Assembly (NCBI RefSeq): GCF_019469185.1
Contig: NZ_CP048264.1
Span: 2,480,001-2,544,000 of the forward strand
DNA length: 64,000 bases
Origin: Gilliamella sp. ESL0441
GTDB taxonomy: Bacteria > Pseudomonadota > Gammaproteobacteria > Enterobacterales > Orbaceae
Direction: 5' to 3'
Of this stretch, positions 41,523 through 50,747 are shown in pieces. Both the position numbers and the translations under genes were made by a program. The first letter of the stretch is position 1, and each line of letters starts with the position of its first letter. The notes beneath the pieces were generated by a model. That model saw nothing but the letters and a program-made list of their open reading frames with translations, did no database searches and had not been told where the DNA came from.

Positions 41523-42050
41523 ATGAAATCACCCGAAAAAACAGCCTTACTTGATTTTACTTCTCGTTGGATGACTCAATTTGATTATGCCCCTAAAAGT
41601 GAAGAATTACATGCCATTCCTTCACCTTGTATACTAAAAACAGCGCAACTTGCAGTATATTGGCAACCTTTTTTATTAGAGCCGGCAAGAGATCTAACTA
41701 TTGTAGAACAAGTCGTTAACATCAATCTGTGTCAAAGTGCTCATGTTTTTTATGGCACACAATATGCCGGAAATATAAACGCAAACTTTGCTGATACTCA
41801 TTTAGTATTACTACAAGCATGGAATGATGACGATTTCTCAAATTTAGAGCAGAACTTAATTGCCCATTTGTCGCAACAAAAAAGATTAAAACGAATACCA
41901 ACTATTTTTATTGCCTCTACCGATGAAAGTACCGAAATTATCGCCATAAATAATTTAACTGGCGAAGTGGTTAAAGAAGATCTCATTAGTGGAGAACTGA
42001 CGATATTAGCTGAAAATTTAACATCATTTTTTAATAATCTTTCAATTTAA
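41523..42050 (+). CDS. syd: SecY-interacting protein Syd
   Basis: Cytosolic-face peripheral protein that binds SecY and checks SecY-SecE assembly in E. coli. 175 residues (E. coli 181). Conserved patterns are SEELHAIPSPCI near residue 22, VYWQPF, VFYGTQYAGNINANFAD, LLQAWNDDDF and ENLIAHLSQQKRLKRIPTIFIA. It is transcribed alone, 136 bp before aspC. Confidence 0.93.
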   Translation: MKSPEKTALLDFTSRWMTQFDYAPKSEELHAIPSPCILKTAQLAVYWQPFLLEPARDLTIVEQVVNINLCQSAHVFYGTQYAGNINANFADTHLVLLQAWNDDDFSNLEQNLIAHLSQQKRLKRIPTIFIASTDESTEIIAINNLTGEVVKEDLISGELTILAENLTSFFNNLSI

Positions 42051-42186
42051 TGTAAAAAAATAATTCATAAAAATTAACAAGATTATCGTCTAAACATTTA
42101 TTCACAAATTGTCTGTATCGAAATTGTGTATTATAAAATATTATGTATATAATGCGATGAAAGTGATTAGACGAAATAGGTGAATT

Positions 42187-43362
42187 ATGTTTGAAAGTTT
42201 AACAGCAGCACCGGCCGACCCGATACTTGGATTAGCCGATCTTTATAATAAAGATGAACGCACCAGTAAGATTAATTTAAGTGTCGGTGTCTATAAAGAT
42301 GAAACCACCCAAACACCTATTTTAGAAAGCGTCAAAAAAGCCGAACAATTTTTATTAAATAACGAAACCACAAAAAGTTACTTATCCATTGACGGAATCA
42401 AAGAATTTAATATCGCTACACAAATCTTATTATTTGGTAACGAAAATGAACGAGCCAGAACGGCACAAGCACCTGGAGGCACAGGCGCTTTACGAATCAT
42501 GGCCGATTTTTTAGCTCGCCGAACCAAAGTAAAACGTATTTGGGTCAGTAATCCTTCATGGCCAAATCATCGAAGTGTCTTCCAAACTGCTGGTCTTGAA
42601 GTGCGAGAATACCGTTATTATGATGCACAAACCCATAGCTTGGACTTTGATGGACTGATGCAAGATTTAAGTAAAATTGTAGCAGGTGAGGCGGTACTTT
42701 TTCACGGTTGCTGTCACAATCCAACCGGTATCGATCCAACTCCTGAACAATGGCAAGCCATTTCAGATTTAGCCTTAAAAAATGGTTGGTTACCGTTGTT
42801 TGACTTAGCTTATCAAGGATTTGGACAAGGTATAGAAGAAGATGTGTATGGATTACGACTATTCACCGATCATCACCCAGAATTATTAATTGCTAGCTCA
42901 TACTCTAAAAACTTTGGGCTATATAATGAACGAGTTGGTGCTTTTACCTTAATCGCTGCTGATACGGAGATTGCGGATCGGGCTTTTAGCCAAGTTAAAA
43001 CCATTATTCGTGCCAATTATTCTAATCCACCCGCTCACGGCGCCAAAATTGTATCTTATATTTTAAATAACAAGGAATTAAAAGAAGAGTGGATCGATGA
43101 ATTGACAAGTATGCGTCAACGTATTCATCGTATGCGCCAATTATTTGTCAAAACATTACAAGATAAAGGTGCAAATCAAGATTTTAGCTTCATCGCTAAA
43201 CAAAACGGCATGTTCTCTTTCAGTGGATTAACAGAACAACAAGTACTGAAACTGCGTAACGACTACGGTATTTACATCGTGAATTCGGGACGAATCAATG
43301 TCGCTGGCATGACCCTTGATAATATGTCACGCCTGTGTGAATCGATAGTTGAAGTGTTATAA
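42187..43362 (+). CDS. aspC: Aspartate aminotransferase AspC
   Basis: PLP-dependent transaminase linking aspartate/2-oxoglutarate with oxaloacetate/glutamate; also accepts aromatic amino acids. 391 residues (E. coli 396), starting [19 protein letters not shown]. Typical motifs are [31 protein letters not shown], the PLP lysine in [17 protein letters not shown] near residue 240, and [13 protein letters not shown]. It is the AspC rather than TyrB paralogue. A 14-bp hairpin follows before the convergent MFS gene. Confidence 0.95.
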   Translation: MFESLTAAPADPILGLADLYNKDERTSKINLSVGVYKDETTQTPILESVKKAEQFLLNNETTKSYLSIDGIKEFNIATQILLFGNENERARTAQAPGGTGALRIMADFLARRTKVKRIWVSNPSWPNHRSVFQTAGLEVREYRYYDAQTHSLDFDGLMQDLSKIVAGEAVLFHGCCHNPTGIDPTPEQWQAISDLALKNGWLPLFDLAYQGFGQGIEEDVYGLRLFTDHHPELLIASSYSKNFGLYNERVGAFTLIAADTEIADRAFSQVKTIIRANYSNPPAHGAKIVSYILNNKELKEEWIDELTSMRQRIHRMRQLFVKTLQDKGANQDFSFIAKQNGMFSFSGLTEQQVLKLRNDYGIYIVNSGRINVAGMTLDNMSRLCESIVEVL

Positions 43363-43430
43363 GCCTATTTTATGAAGTCAATTTTTAGGCATTATTGTTG
43401 ATTAACTGTTGTGTTAGTTTGATAAAGACA

Positions 43431-43460
43431 GCATGAGGGATTGATTATCAATCCCTCTGC
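43431..43460. terminator. Hairpin between aspC and MFS gene
   Basis: GAGGGATTGAT pairs with ATCAATCCCTC around a single T, with outer GCA/TGC pairing. It separates two convergent genes. No clear T tract on either strand. Confidence 0.5.
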
Positions 43461-43479
43461 ATATTAAGGATATCACGAC

Positions 43480-44616
43480 TTATCTGGTAAATTTTTTAAA
43501 TAATAAACAGGCAAATACAATATCTAACACACACAGTGAAATCAGCACTAAAAACGAGCCTAAAACACCGCTTGAATCTAATCCTAAACTAAACAGATAC
43601 GGATAGCCAAATACGCCAATAAAGTAGCTTAAACTAAAAATAGTTAAATAGATACTTCGCTTTTCAGCATCGATGTCTTTAACCATTTGAGTTTGAATTA
43701 ACGGATAAACCAAACCATAACTTATGCCTAATAATGACGACGGTACAATATAAAAAATATTATTTGTCGTAACCAAAAACAGACACAAAGCGATCAACAT
43801 AATGAATAACAAGCCGATCATGGCTAACTGCTGTGACAGTTTTAAAATAAATTTAGCCAGATAGAATCGGGCAAATAATAATGAAAAAGTATAAGAAATA
43901 TAAAATATCGAAAAGTTTAAATTCTTCTCTTTCGCAAACACAAATTGAAAGTTCATCATTGAAATGTAAATACAGGCGCCTAAAAAAACCATTATTAACG
44001 GAATGACCGCATTTGAAGTAACAATGGTTTTCATTACTGGCAAAATCGATAATTTACTGCTATTTTGCTTATTGGATAAGGTTACATTAAAAAATAACCC
44101 ACCGGCTAACAAACTCAACAACACAGCAAACATAAACATATATTCAATAGCAATATTATAATCGAGCAGTGTTTTGACTATCACTGGCGATAATCCGGCG
44201 CCTAACATATTAAATGCCGAAATAAACATAAAATGACGACTTAATTCGGCAGTATTACTGGTTGACGACACCATAATCGGCCCCAACGTATAAATAATCC
44301 CCCACCCTGCACCAAGCAACAAACCTGCAATATAAAGAAAAACACCACCTGTATACAAAATCAATGCGATAGCAAAGGCATAAATTAACGCCCCCATTGC
44401 AGCAATAACATTAGTAGAAACAGATTTCAACACATAAGGAATCGACAAAATCGACGCCACTACCCCAATGATCCCCATTGAAATAATTTCACTCGACATC
44501 ACTAACGAAAGCTTTAAAGTGTCGGTTAAAAATAACGGCAGCGTTAACATCACGCCATAGGCAAAAGAGGTTAAAAAAGAGCCTAAGCAGACTAATTTAA
44601 ATAATTTGTTATTCAT
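43480..44616 (-). CDS. Major facilitator superfamily transporter
   Basis: Inner membrane transporter of about 378 residues with 12 predicted helices; substrate unknown. An AAGGA site precedes the ATG at 44616 (a GTG immediately before is also possible). Charged MFS loop motifs are weak, so it falls outside the sugar-porter group; the pattern suggests a small-molecule efflux or uptake carrier. It is divergent from the lyase operon across 300 bp, so it may be coregulated with it, for example moving the cluster's substrate or product, but this is inference. Confidence 0.7.
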   Translation of the reverse strand: MNNKLFKLVCLGSFLTSFAYGVMLTLPLFLTDTLKLSLVMSSEIISMGIIGVVASILSIPYVLKSVSTNVIAAMGALIYAFAIALILYTGGVFLYIAGLLLGAGWGIIYTLGPIMVSSTSNTAELSRHFMFISAFNMLGAGLSPVIVKTLLDYNIAIEYMFMFAVLLSLLAGGLFFNVTLSNKQNSSKLSILPVMKTIVTSNAVIPLIMVFLGACIYISMMNFQFVFAKEKNLNFSIFYISYTFSLLFARFYLAKFILKLSQQLAMIGLLFIMLIALCLFLVTTNNIFYIVPSSLLGISYGLVYPLIQTQMVKDIDAEKRSIYLTIFSLSYFIGVFGYPYLFSLGLDSSGVLGSFLVLISLCVLDIVFACLLFKKFTR

Positions 44617-44862
44617 CACTATTTATTCCTTTTTATTAAGCAGGCTCACGTTGTCCCCACGATGATAACATCAAAGAGATCAAGTATCGTGCATAATACG
44701 AATAAAAAATAAGAAATTTTGAAAAAATTCCCCTATTTGAGTCTATTCATCAAAACAAAATAAACATTCAACAATCAACTTCCTCAATCGCCCGTGATCA
44801 AATCCCAACAAGCTTAATTCTTTTTAGTTATATCCATAGTCCAAGAGGATATTAGACGCTGT

Positions 44863-44891
44863 TTGAATAATCTTTAATAATTGAATAATAA
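44863..44891 (+). promoter_or_regulatory. Candidate promoter of the lyase-transporter operon
   Basis: TTGAAT at 44863-44868, a 17-bp spacer, then TAATAA at 44886-44891, 30 bp before the GTG start. The spacing is ideal but in AT-rich DNA such matches are common. The remaining 44620-44862 holds no gene that I can see. Confidence 0.35.
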
Positions 44892-44920
44892 AACATTAAT
44901 TAATCTTTGAGGATATTTCG

Positions 44921-46282
44921 GTGGCGTCACATGTTATTGATTATTTGATTTTAGGTAATAATTTTAGTACCAGTGAAATGCGAGCGATATGGTCAGAACA
45001 AAATCGCTTAGAAAAGCAAGTTGCTGTAGAAGTCGCACTAGCAAAAGTACAAGGTGAACTAGGTGTCATTCCTTGCGATGCCGCTGATGCAATCGTTGCT
45101 AAGGCCGATGCTTCGAAACTGTCCATTGAACAAATTGCCAAACAAGCTGCAAAAGCCAAGCACTCTTTAATGTCAACGATCAATGCGCTACAAGATCAAG
45201 TTGGCGATGCCGGTCAATTTATTCATTATGGCGCAACCACGCAAGATATTGTCGATACGGCAACCGTTTTACAACTTAAGCAATCATTTGCCATTATTGA
45301 ACGTGACACCAAACTGGTGGCATGTGAATTAAAAAAGTTAGCCAAACAGTATCAATATTTACCTATGGTTGGACGCACTCATGGTATGCAGGCACTTCCT
45401 ACTACTTTTGGGTTTAAACTTGCCGTTTGGTTAGATGAGTTTGTTCGCCATTTACAGCGGTTAAGTGAAATTAAACAGCGGGTTTTAGTGGGTAATATCA
45501 GTGGTGCAATTTGTACTTATGCCGCCATGGGCGAATTAGGGGTACAAGTTGAAGCCAGAACATTAACTTTATTAGACCTCAATACACCCAACATTGGTTG
45601 GCAAGCTGCACGTGATCGGTTTTCCGAATATGCATCCGTCATTGCATTAATCAGTGGAACACTGGGTAAAATGGGTAATGAGTTTTATAACTTAATGCGC
45701 ACTGAAATTAACGAAGTTGAAGAGCCCTTTTCTGACGGAAAAATCGGTTCAACCACTATGCCTCATAAACGAAATCCCGCCGCATTAGAAGGCTTAGCTA
45801 GCTTAACCGCACCATTATTAAAAAGTGTCGCTTTAATTCATGAATCCATGAAAGTTGAACATGAGCGAGACGCCATGAGTTGGCGAGCCGAGTGGATAGC
45901 TCTTCCTGAAATTAATCTCTACCTTTCTTCACAACTACAAACGGCATTAGCTGTACTACAAGGGTTAAAAGTCAATGCTGAACGCATGTTAACTAACTTA
46001 ACCTTACAAAATGGTTTACTGCTGTCTGAAAAAGTGATGTTTGAAATAGGCAAGCGATTAGGCAAACAGACCGCTCATCGTTTGGTTTATCAAAGCGCAA
46101 TGCAAGCTTTTGAGCAAAATAAAACCTTTAAAGCAGTGTTATTAGCTGATTCTATCTTGAATAAAGAGTTTACCGAAGATGAACTCGATAGTTGGTTAGA
46201 ACCCGTTAATTATGTTGGTTTAGCGCCTGAAAAAGTGGAACAAGTAATCCGGTATGCTGATCAAAGTGGAGTCTTAGTATGA
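44921..46282 (+). CDS. Fumarase/aspartase-superfamily lyase, candidate S-(2-succino) lyase
   Basis: Homotetrameric-type C-X lyase of 453 residues in the adenylosuccinate lyase/carboxymuconate cycloisomerase branch; members release fumarate by beta-elimination. Conserved regions: GATTQD at 104-109, GRTHG at 151-155, and the signature loop GSTTMPHKRNP at 276-286 carrying the catalytic Ser. It is not purB itself, judging by divergence and operon partners. It starts at GTG 44921 after GAGGAT and overlaps the GNAT gene by 4 bp. The neighbours (GNAT, cystine-type importer, MmgE/PrpD) match yxe-type clusters in which a 2-succino lyase acts on N-acetyl-S-(2-succino)cysteine. Confidence 0.7.
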   Translation: MASHVIDYLILGNNFSTSEMRAIWSEQNRLEKQVAVEVALAKVQGELGVIPCDAADAIVAKADASKLSIEQIAKQAAKAKHSLMSTINALQDQVGDAGQFIHYGATTQDIVDTATVLQLKQSFAIIERDTKLVACELKKLAKQYQYLPMVGRTHGMQALPTTFGFKLAVWLDEFVRHLQRLSEIKQRVLVGNISGAICTYAAMGELGVQVEARTLTLLDLNTPNIGWQAARDRFSEYASVIALISGTLGKMGNEFYNLMRTEINEVEEPFSDGKIGSTTMPHKRNPAALEGLASLTAPLLKSVALIHESMKVEHERDAMSWRAEWIALPEINLYLSSQLQTALAVLQGLKVNAERMLTNLTLQNGLLLSEKVMFEIGKRLGKQTAHRLVYQSAMQAFEQNKTFKAVLLADSILNKEFTEDELDSWLEPVNYVGLAPEKVEQVIRYADQSGVLV

Positions 46283-46803
46283 CGTTCCGCCTAATGACGC
46301 AAAATGATATCCCAGCTTATCAAACGCTATTGCATAATGCTTATCAAGCAACCCTACAACTTGGTATTCATTTTGCTGCTGCGACAGTTAATCAAAAACA
46401 AATTGCCGATCATATTGAATCAAATGCTGTTTATCTCTATGAAAAACAGGGTAAATTAATTTCAACATTAACGATTCGTTTTCCATGGGGCAATAATCCC
46501 GGGCCTTATGGATTACCGCATTTAGGTTGGTTTGCCACTGACCCACAATATAAAGGTCAAGGCTACGGTCATGCATTATGGGATTTTGTTGAACAACAAA
46601 TTTTAATTAAACAATTAAGACTTCCTGCGGCGACATTAGGAACAGCCGCAAATCATCCATGGTTAGCCACACTTTACATCAACAAAGGTTATAAACCTAT
46701 TGGGCAAGCCGATTTAACCCCTGATCACACCACACTCTATTTTGAAAAAATTTTTAATTATAAAAACTACACTGAATGGAAAAAAAGGAATCACAAACAA
46801 TGA
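46279..46803 (+). CDS. GNAT N-acetyltransferase, YxeL-like
   Basis: Acetyl-CoA-dependent acetyltransferase of 174 residues. The acetyl-CoA pyrophosphate loop appears as DPQYKGQGYGHALWDFVE at about residues 88-105 (Q/RxxGxG/A pattern). Start and stop codons overlap neighbours by 4 bp on both sides, so translation is coupled with the lyase and the binding protein. In the Bacillus yxe operon YxeL N-acetylates S-(2-succino)cysteine before cleavage; the same job is inferred here. Other small amine substrates cannot be excluded. Confidence 0.72.
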   Translation: MTFRLMTQNDIPAYQTLLHNAYQATLQLGIHFAAATVNQKQIADHIESNAVYLYEKQGKLISTLTIRFPWGNNPGPYGLPHLGWFATDPQYKGQGYGHALWDFVEQQILIKQLRLPAATLGTAANHPWLATLYINKGYKPIGQADLTPDHTTLYFEKIFNYKNYTEWKKRNHKQ

Positions 46804-47585
46804 AAACAATCAGAACTATTTTCTCTGCGATACTACTCGCCAGTTTAACATTATTATTCGGATGCGATACAAATAGCCAAGATTCGACCACAAAGCAGCC
46901 GATCATAAGAGTCGGTTCAACCGGTCAAAGTTATCCAAATGGTTATAAACAACAAGATAAATTAATCGGATTTGATGTTGAACTGACAGCAGCCATTGCC
47001 AATGAACTGGGTTATCAAGTCGAATGGGTGGTCGCTGATTTTGGCGGCTTAATGGGACAGTTTGATTCAGGACGTTTAGATACCATTGCCAATGCCGTTG
47101 CAATCACACCTGCTCGCCAAGATAAGTATGATTTTTCTCAGCCATATAGTTTTTATGGTAGTCAGATTGTTACCCATCAAGAAAATAACGATATAAATAC
47201 GTTATCTGATTTTAAAGGTAAAACCATTGCTGGCGTGTTAGGTTCAAATCATATCAATAATTTGAAAAAAGCCTTTCCAAATAATGAAGTGACGATTAAA
47301 ACTTATGAAACCCGTGACGGAGCCATGTATGATACCGAATATCAACGGGTTGAAGGTTATGTTAATTCAAAACCCATCTTACTGGCTGAAATCAAACGTA
47401 AAAATCTTCCATTTAAATTAGTAGGCGAGCCAATAACGATTGAGCAAGTTGCTTTTCCATTTAGTAAAGATGAAAAAGGTCAAGCATTACGTGAAAAGTT
47501 TAATCAAGCTTTGGACAAGTTACGCAACAACGGCACGTTAAAAAATCTTTCGATTAAATATTTTGGTGAAGATATTACCTCATGA
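46800..47585 (+). CDS. Amino acid ABC transporter binding lipoprotein, cystine-like (YxeM-like)
   Basis: Type-3 solute-binding protein of 261 residues starting at ATG 46800 (MKTIRTIFSAILLASL) after AAAAGGAAT. Signal peptide with lipobox LLFGC makes Cys21 or so the lipidated residue. GFDVELTAAIANELGY and the LDTIANAVAITPARQDKYDFSQPY segment, placed where the alpha-amino and carboxylate groups of an amino acid are held, resemble cystine and sulfur-compound binding proteins. It overlaps both neighbours by 4 bp. Ligand inferred as S-(2-succino)cysteine or a related bulky cysteine derivative. Confidence 0.82.
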   Translation: MKTIRTIFSAILLASLTLLFGCDTNSQDSTTKQPIIRVGSTGQSYPNGYKQQDKLIGFDVELTAAIANELGYQVEWVVADFGGLMGQFDSGRLDTIANAVAITPARQDKYDFSQPYSFYGSQIVTHQENNDINTLSDFKGKTIAGVLGSNHINNLKKAFPNNEVTIKTYETRDGAMYDTEYQRVEGYVNSKPILLAEIKRKNLPFKLVGEPITIEQVAFPFSKDEKGQALREKFNQALDKLRNNGTLKNLSIKYFGEDITS

Positions 47586-48253
47586 ACTTTAATGTAAACT
47601 ATTTTTTAAGTGTGTTTCCTCAGATATTACCGTATCTACCGGTCACACTTTTTATTGCAGTGGTGTCAATTTTATTTGCTATGGTGTTAGGTCTGACTAT
47701 CGCATTGTTACGTAATAATAAAATCATCATTGTTGACGCAATTTTTTCGCTGTTTATTTCGCTATTTCGTGGGATTCCCTCGGTCGTATTGCTCTTTATT
47801 ATTTATTACGGTTTACCGCAGATCTTTCCTGTATTAAAGCACATGGGAGCAACAACCGCCGCTATTGTCTGCTTTAGCTTAAAATATTCTGCTTATCTAG
47901 CCGAAATTTTCCGTGCTGGTCTGGCGTCAGTCGACCCAGGACAAAAAGAGGCAGGACTAACCTCGGGACTAAGCACGATTCAGGTTTACCGAAACATTAT
48001 TTTGCCACAAGCATTGGTCAATGCTTTGCCTAATACCGGTAACATGTTTATTTCATTACTCAAAGACTCGTCTGTCGCTTTTTTTGTTGGCGTACAAGAA
48101 CTGCTAGCAGCAGGCAAAATGCTAACGGCGAGCTCCTTTCTCTATTTTGAAACCTATTTAGCGGTCGGCATTGTTTATTGGCTAACGGTTGTTGCTTATT
48201 CATGGCTACAAAAACAGTTAGAACGTAAATTAAGCAAACCGTATTACCGTTAA
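47582..48253 (+). CDS. Amino acid ABC transporter permease (YxeN-like)
   Basis: HisM/GlnP-type permease, 223 residues with five predicted helices. The typical N-terminal PYLPVTLFIAVVSILFAMVLGL, FRGIPSVVLLFIIYYGLPQ and the EAA coupling loop EAGLTSGLSTIQVYRNIILPQAL are all present. Start overlaps the binding-protein stop, and the ATPase follows 11 bp later. A single permease implies a homodimer in the membrane. Confidence 0.92.
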   Translation: MNFNVNYFLSVFPQILPYLPVTLFIAVVSILFAMVLGLTIALLRNNKIIIVDAIFSLFISLFRGIPSVVLLFIIYYGLPQIFPVLKHMGATTAAIVCFSLKYSAYLAEIFRAGLASVDPGQKEAGLTSGLSTIQVYRNIILPQALVNALPNTGNMFISLLKDSSVAFFVGVQELLAAGKMLTASSFLYFETYLAVGIVYWLTVVAYSWLQKQLERKLSKPYYR

Positions 48254-48264
48254 GGAGCAAGCTC

Positions 48265-49017
48265 ATGATTTCTGTATCACATCTGTCTAAACGGTTTGGT
48301 CATCATCAAGTATTAAAAGAGATAAACCTTTATGTAAAACAAGGTGAAGTTGTCGCCATTATTGGGCCTTCAGGCTCAGGTAAATCCACGTTATTACGTT
48401 GTCTGAATTTATTAGAAAAACCCAATACGGGTACAATTCGAATAGGTGATGTCATTCTGGATAGAGAACATTATCGTCATAAAGAAGAAGTACAATTACG
48501 CAAACAATCAGCGATGGTATTTCAACACTATAATTTATTTAAAAACAAAACGGCGTTAGAGAACATTACTTATCCTTTGATTCTGGGTAAAAAAATCAAT
48601 AAAAGCGAAGCCAAACAACAAGGATTAATGCTATTAAAGCGGGTGGGCATGTTACCTTATGCAGACCAATATCCAATAACATTATCCGGCGGGCAACAAC
48701 AACGGGTGGCTATTGCCAGAGCATTAGCGGTTAGACCTAAAGTTCTATTATTTGATGAACCGACATCGGCACTCGATCCAGAGCGTGTACACGAGGTGCT
48801 GCAAGTCATGTTACAGCTTGCTAAAGAAAATATCACGATGATCATTGTTACTCACGAAATGGAATTTGCTAAATATGTTGCTGACCGAATTATCTTTATG
48901 GCAAATGGCGTCATTGTAGAAGAAGGCTATGCTAAAACTCTTATCGATCATCCACAAAACGAGTTAACTCAACGTTTTTTGCGTCAGCTAACCGATGATA
49001 TTAATTTCGAAATTTAA
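48265..49017 (+). CDS. Amino acid ABC transporter ATPase (YxeO-like)
   Basis: GlnQ/HisP-type polar amino acid ATPase, 250 residues. Walker A GPSGSGKST near residue 33, Q-loop VFQHYNLF, signature LSGGQQQRVAIARAL near residue 136, Walker B VLLFDEPTSALDPE, and the switch His in TMIIVTHEMEFAKYVADR. A GAGCA site precedes ATG. It ends the lyase-GNAT-importer operon; a weak GGGGA/TCCCC stem at 49069-49089 lies between it and the convergent MmgE/PrpD gene. Confidence 0.93.
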   Translation: MISVSHLSKRFGHHQVLKEINLYVKQGEVVAIIGPSGSGKSTLLRCLNLLEKPNTGTIRIGDVILDREHYRHKEEVQLRKQSAMVFQHYNLFKNKTALENITYPLILGKKINKSEAKQQGLMLLKRVGMLPYADQYPITLSGGQQQRVAIARALAVRPKVLLFDEPTSALDPERVHEVLQVMLQLAKENITMIIVTHEMEFAKYVADRIIFMANGVIVEEGYAKTLIDHPQNELTQRFLRQLTDDINFEI

Positions 49018-49172
49018 TAAAGAAAAAATTGTTCGCTCACTGAGTGCTTATATTGAGACAAGAAATTGGGGGGATTTTACATCGTCCCCTATTTAGAATT
49101 CACGTAATAGTAAATATCACCTTATTAACAAACTTTAATTTTTATTCTTTTAAGTGAATCAAGATTTTTCAA

Positions 49173-50534
49173 CTATAACTTAACTATATAACGCTTTATA
49201 AAATCGCTGACATCTAACCCTTTTGCAAATGCTTGAATATCTTGGCTTAGCGCTATTGCAGTTGGCTGATCATCAATAGCGTTTACGAGTTTTGCTGTCA
49301 TTTCATTTTGGCTGTAAGGATTCTTTGGTGAGCCTTTGGGAAGGTCGATGCGTTGGCTGATTTTTTGACCGTTATTTAGTAATATCTCAACCACCACATA
49401 ACGACCATTATAGGCTTGAGGATGTGGTGCTAAGGTGATGTGATAACTGCGATGCATTTTTTGCATCAGTTGTTGAATGTTGTCAGCGATTGGCGTTGCC
49501 GAAAATGCCTTAAAATCAGTGGGTAAACCTAATAAAATTAAGGCCAAAATATATTCAGCTGAAAAGCGCCCTTGCTCAGCAAGGGTTGGCTGTTGATAAA
49601 TTAATGCCGCATCACTCTTAGGTGGCGCAAAGTAAAGGGTAATGTTAGCCACATTCTCAACACGAAATTGCGGATGTTGAGAAAGTAATTGTCCGGCATC
49701 CGCGATATAGGCTCCAGCGGAACAAAAACTATAAGTTTTAAACCACAATCCAGGGTCAATTATCTTCCAAGGCTTTGCCCAACTGGTTAAATTCAACCCC
49801 GTATTCCCTTGTCCATACATGGCGAGAAATCCTAAATTTTCATCTAAAAAATTTTGATCTGCTTGTAGTCCTGCTCTTAACCAATCAACAGTTTGGATGG
49901 CATGTTGCGCAGCCAGTCCTGCATGTAAAAATTTTATGGGTGTGCCCATTAACAAGCGCATACCCGAAGCTTGGGTTGCTGCAAGTGCTAATGCTTGCGA
50001 TAAAAAAGGTTCATTATACAAATAACAAATTGCGGCTGTGGCTGCTATACCACCAAGCGTAATAGTGGCATGCCATCCTTTTTCATAATGTTGTGGATTG
50101 ACGCTTTTACCCAGCAACGCCATGACTTCAATACCAATAACATAAGCCGTTAAAAATCGCCGTCCATCAATCTGGAATGGCATATGATCTAATCGAATAC
50201 TGGCAAACAGTGCCGATAAAATCACCGCTGAAGGATGGCCTCGTATATCTGAATGAACATCATCATAATCTAAACAGTGGGCTTGAAAACCATTGAATAA
50301 TGCCGCTTGACGTGGTGTAGCTAACTTTTTTTGACCAATCAGCCAAGACCGCTCATGCCCCCCTTCTTCTTTTATCCAAGCGAGTAATCTTTGAACATTC
50401 ATATCCTGACGAGCTTGTAAACAACATGCAAAATAATCGACGATGCCATTTATCGCATTATTAATAACGCAGGAATCATTAAGAACAGGGGTATTTTTAA
50501 TTAACAAGCATAATTGTTGGTTTAAGTTCATCAT
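49173..50534 (-). CDS. MmgE/PrpD family protein, YxeQ-like or iminodisuccinate-epimerase-like
   Basis: Cytosolic member of the 2-methylcitrate dehydratase/iminodisuccinate epimerase family. With start ATG 50534 it has 453 residues; ATG 50546 and a TTG further up are alternatives. The N-terminal helical domain carries LDYDDVHSDIRGHPSAVI, the family active-site region, and the C-terminal lid domain follows from about residue 260. No prpBC methylcitrate genes are near, which argues against propionate metabolism. Its convergent position next to the lyase-GNAT-importer operon matches YxeQ of Bacillus, whose role is unsettled. Confidence 0.8.
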   Translation of the reverse strand: MMNLNQQLCLLIKNTPVLNDSCVINNAINGIVDYFACCLQARQDMNVQRLLAWIKEEGGHERSWLIGQKKLATPRQAALFNGFQAHCLDYDDVHSDIRGHPSAVILSALFASIRLDHMPFQIDGRRFLTAYVIGIEVMALLGKSVNPQHYEKGWHATITLGGIAATAAICYLYNEPFLSQALALAATQASGMRLLMGTPIKFLHAGLAAQHAIQTVDWLRAGLQADQNFLDENLGFLAMYGQGNTGLNLTSWAKPWKIIDPGLWFKTYSFCSAGAYIADAGQLLSQHPQFRVENVANITLYFAPPKSDAALIYQQPTLAEQGRFSAEYILALILLGLPTDFKAFSATPIADNIQQLMQKMHRSYHITLAPHPQAYNGRYVVVEILLNNGQKISQRIDLPKGSPKNPYSQNEMTAKLVNAIDDQPTAIALSQDIQAFAKGLDVSDFIKRYIVKL

Positions 50535-50747
50535 ATATTCACTCATCAAACTATCATAAATAGACTTGACCAAAATAGCGTAAAATCAGCGTTAAGTTAA
50601 AGATTATCTAGTTATATTTTAATAACTAAACTTAATACTATTGCATCAAGCAGTCGTCTTTTTCCCTTCATATAACTATTTTTGACTCATCATTAGTATG
50701 CTAATATAGATGACAAATGATTAACCTAAACTTTCACTTATCTAATT

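Noticed and set aside
44921..46282. Lyase read as adenylosuccinate lyase PurB of purine synthesis
   Set aside because: Coupling with GNAT and amino-acid importer genes and the overall sequence do not match gammaproteobacterial PurB; kept as superfamily member with a different substrate.
49173..50534. MmgE/PrpD protein as 2-methylcitrate dehydratase of propionate breakdown
   Set aside because: No prpB, prpC, prpE or acnD nearby, and its neighbours point to adduct metabolism.
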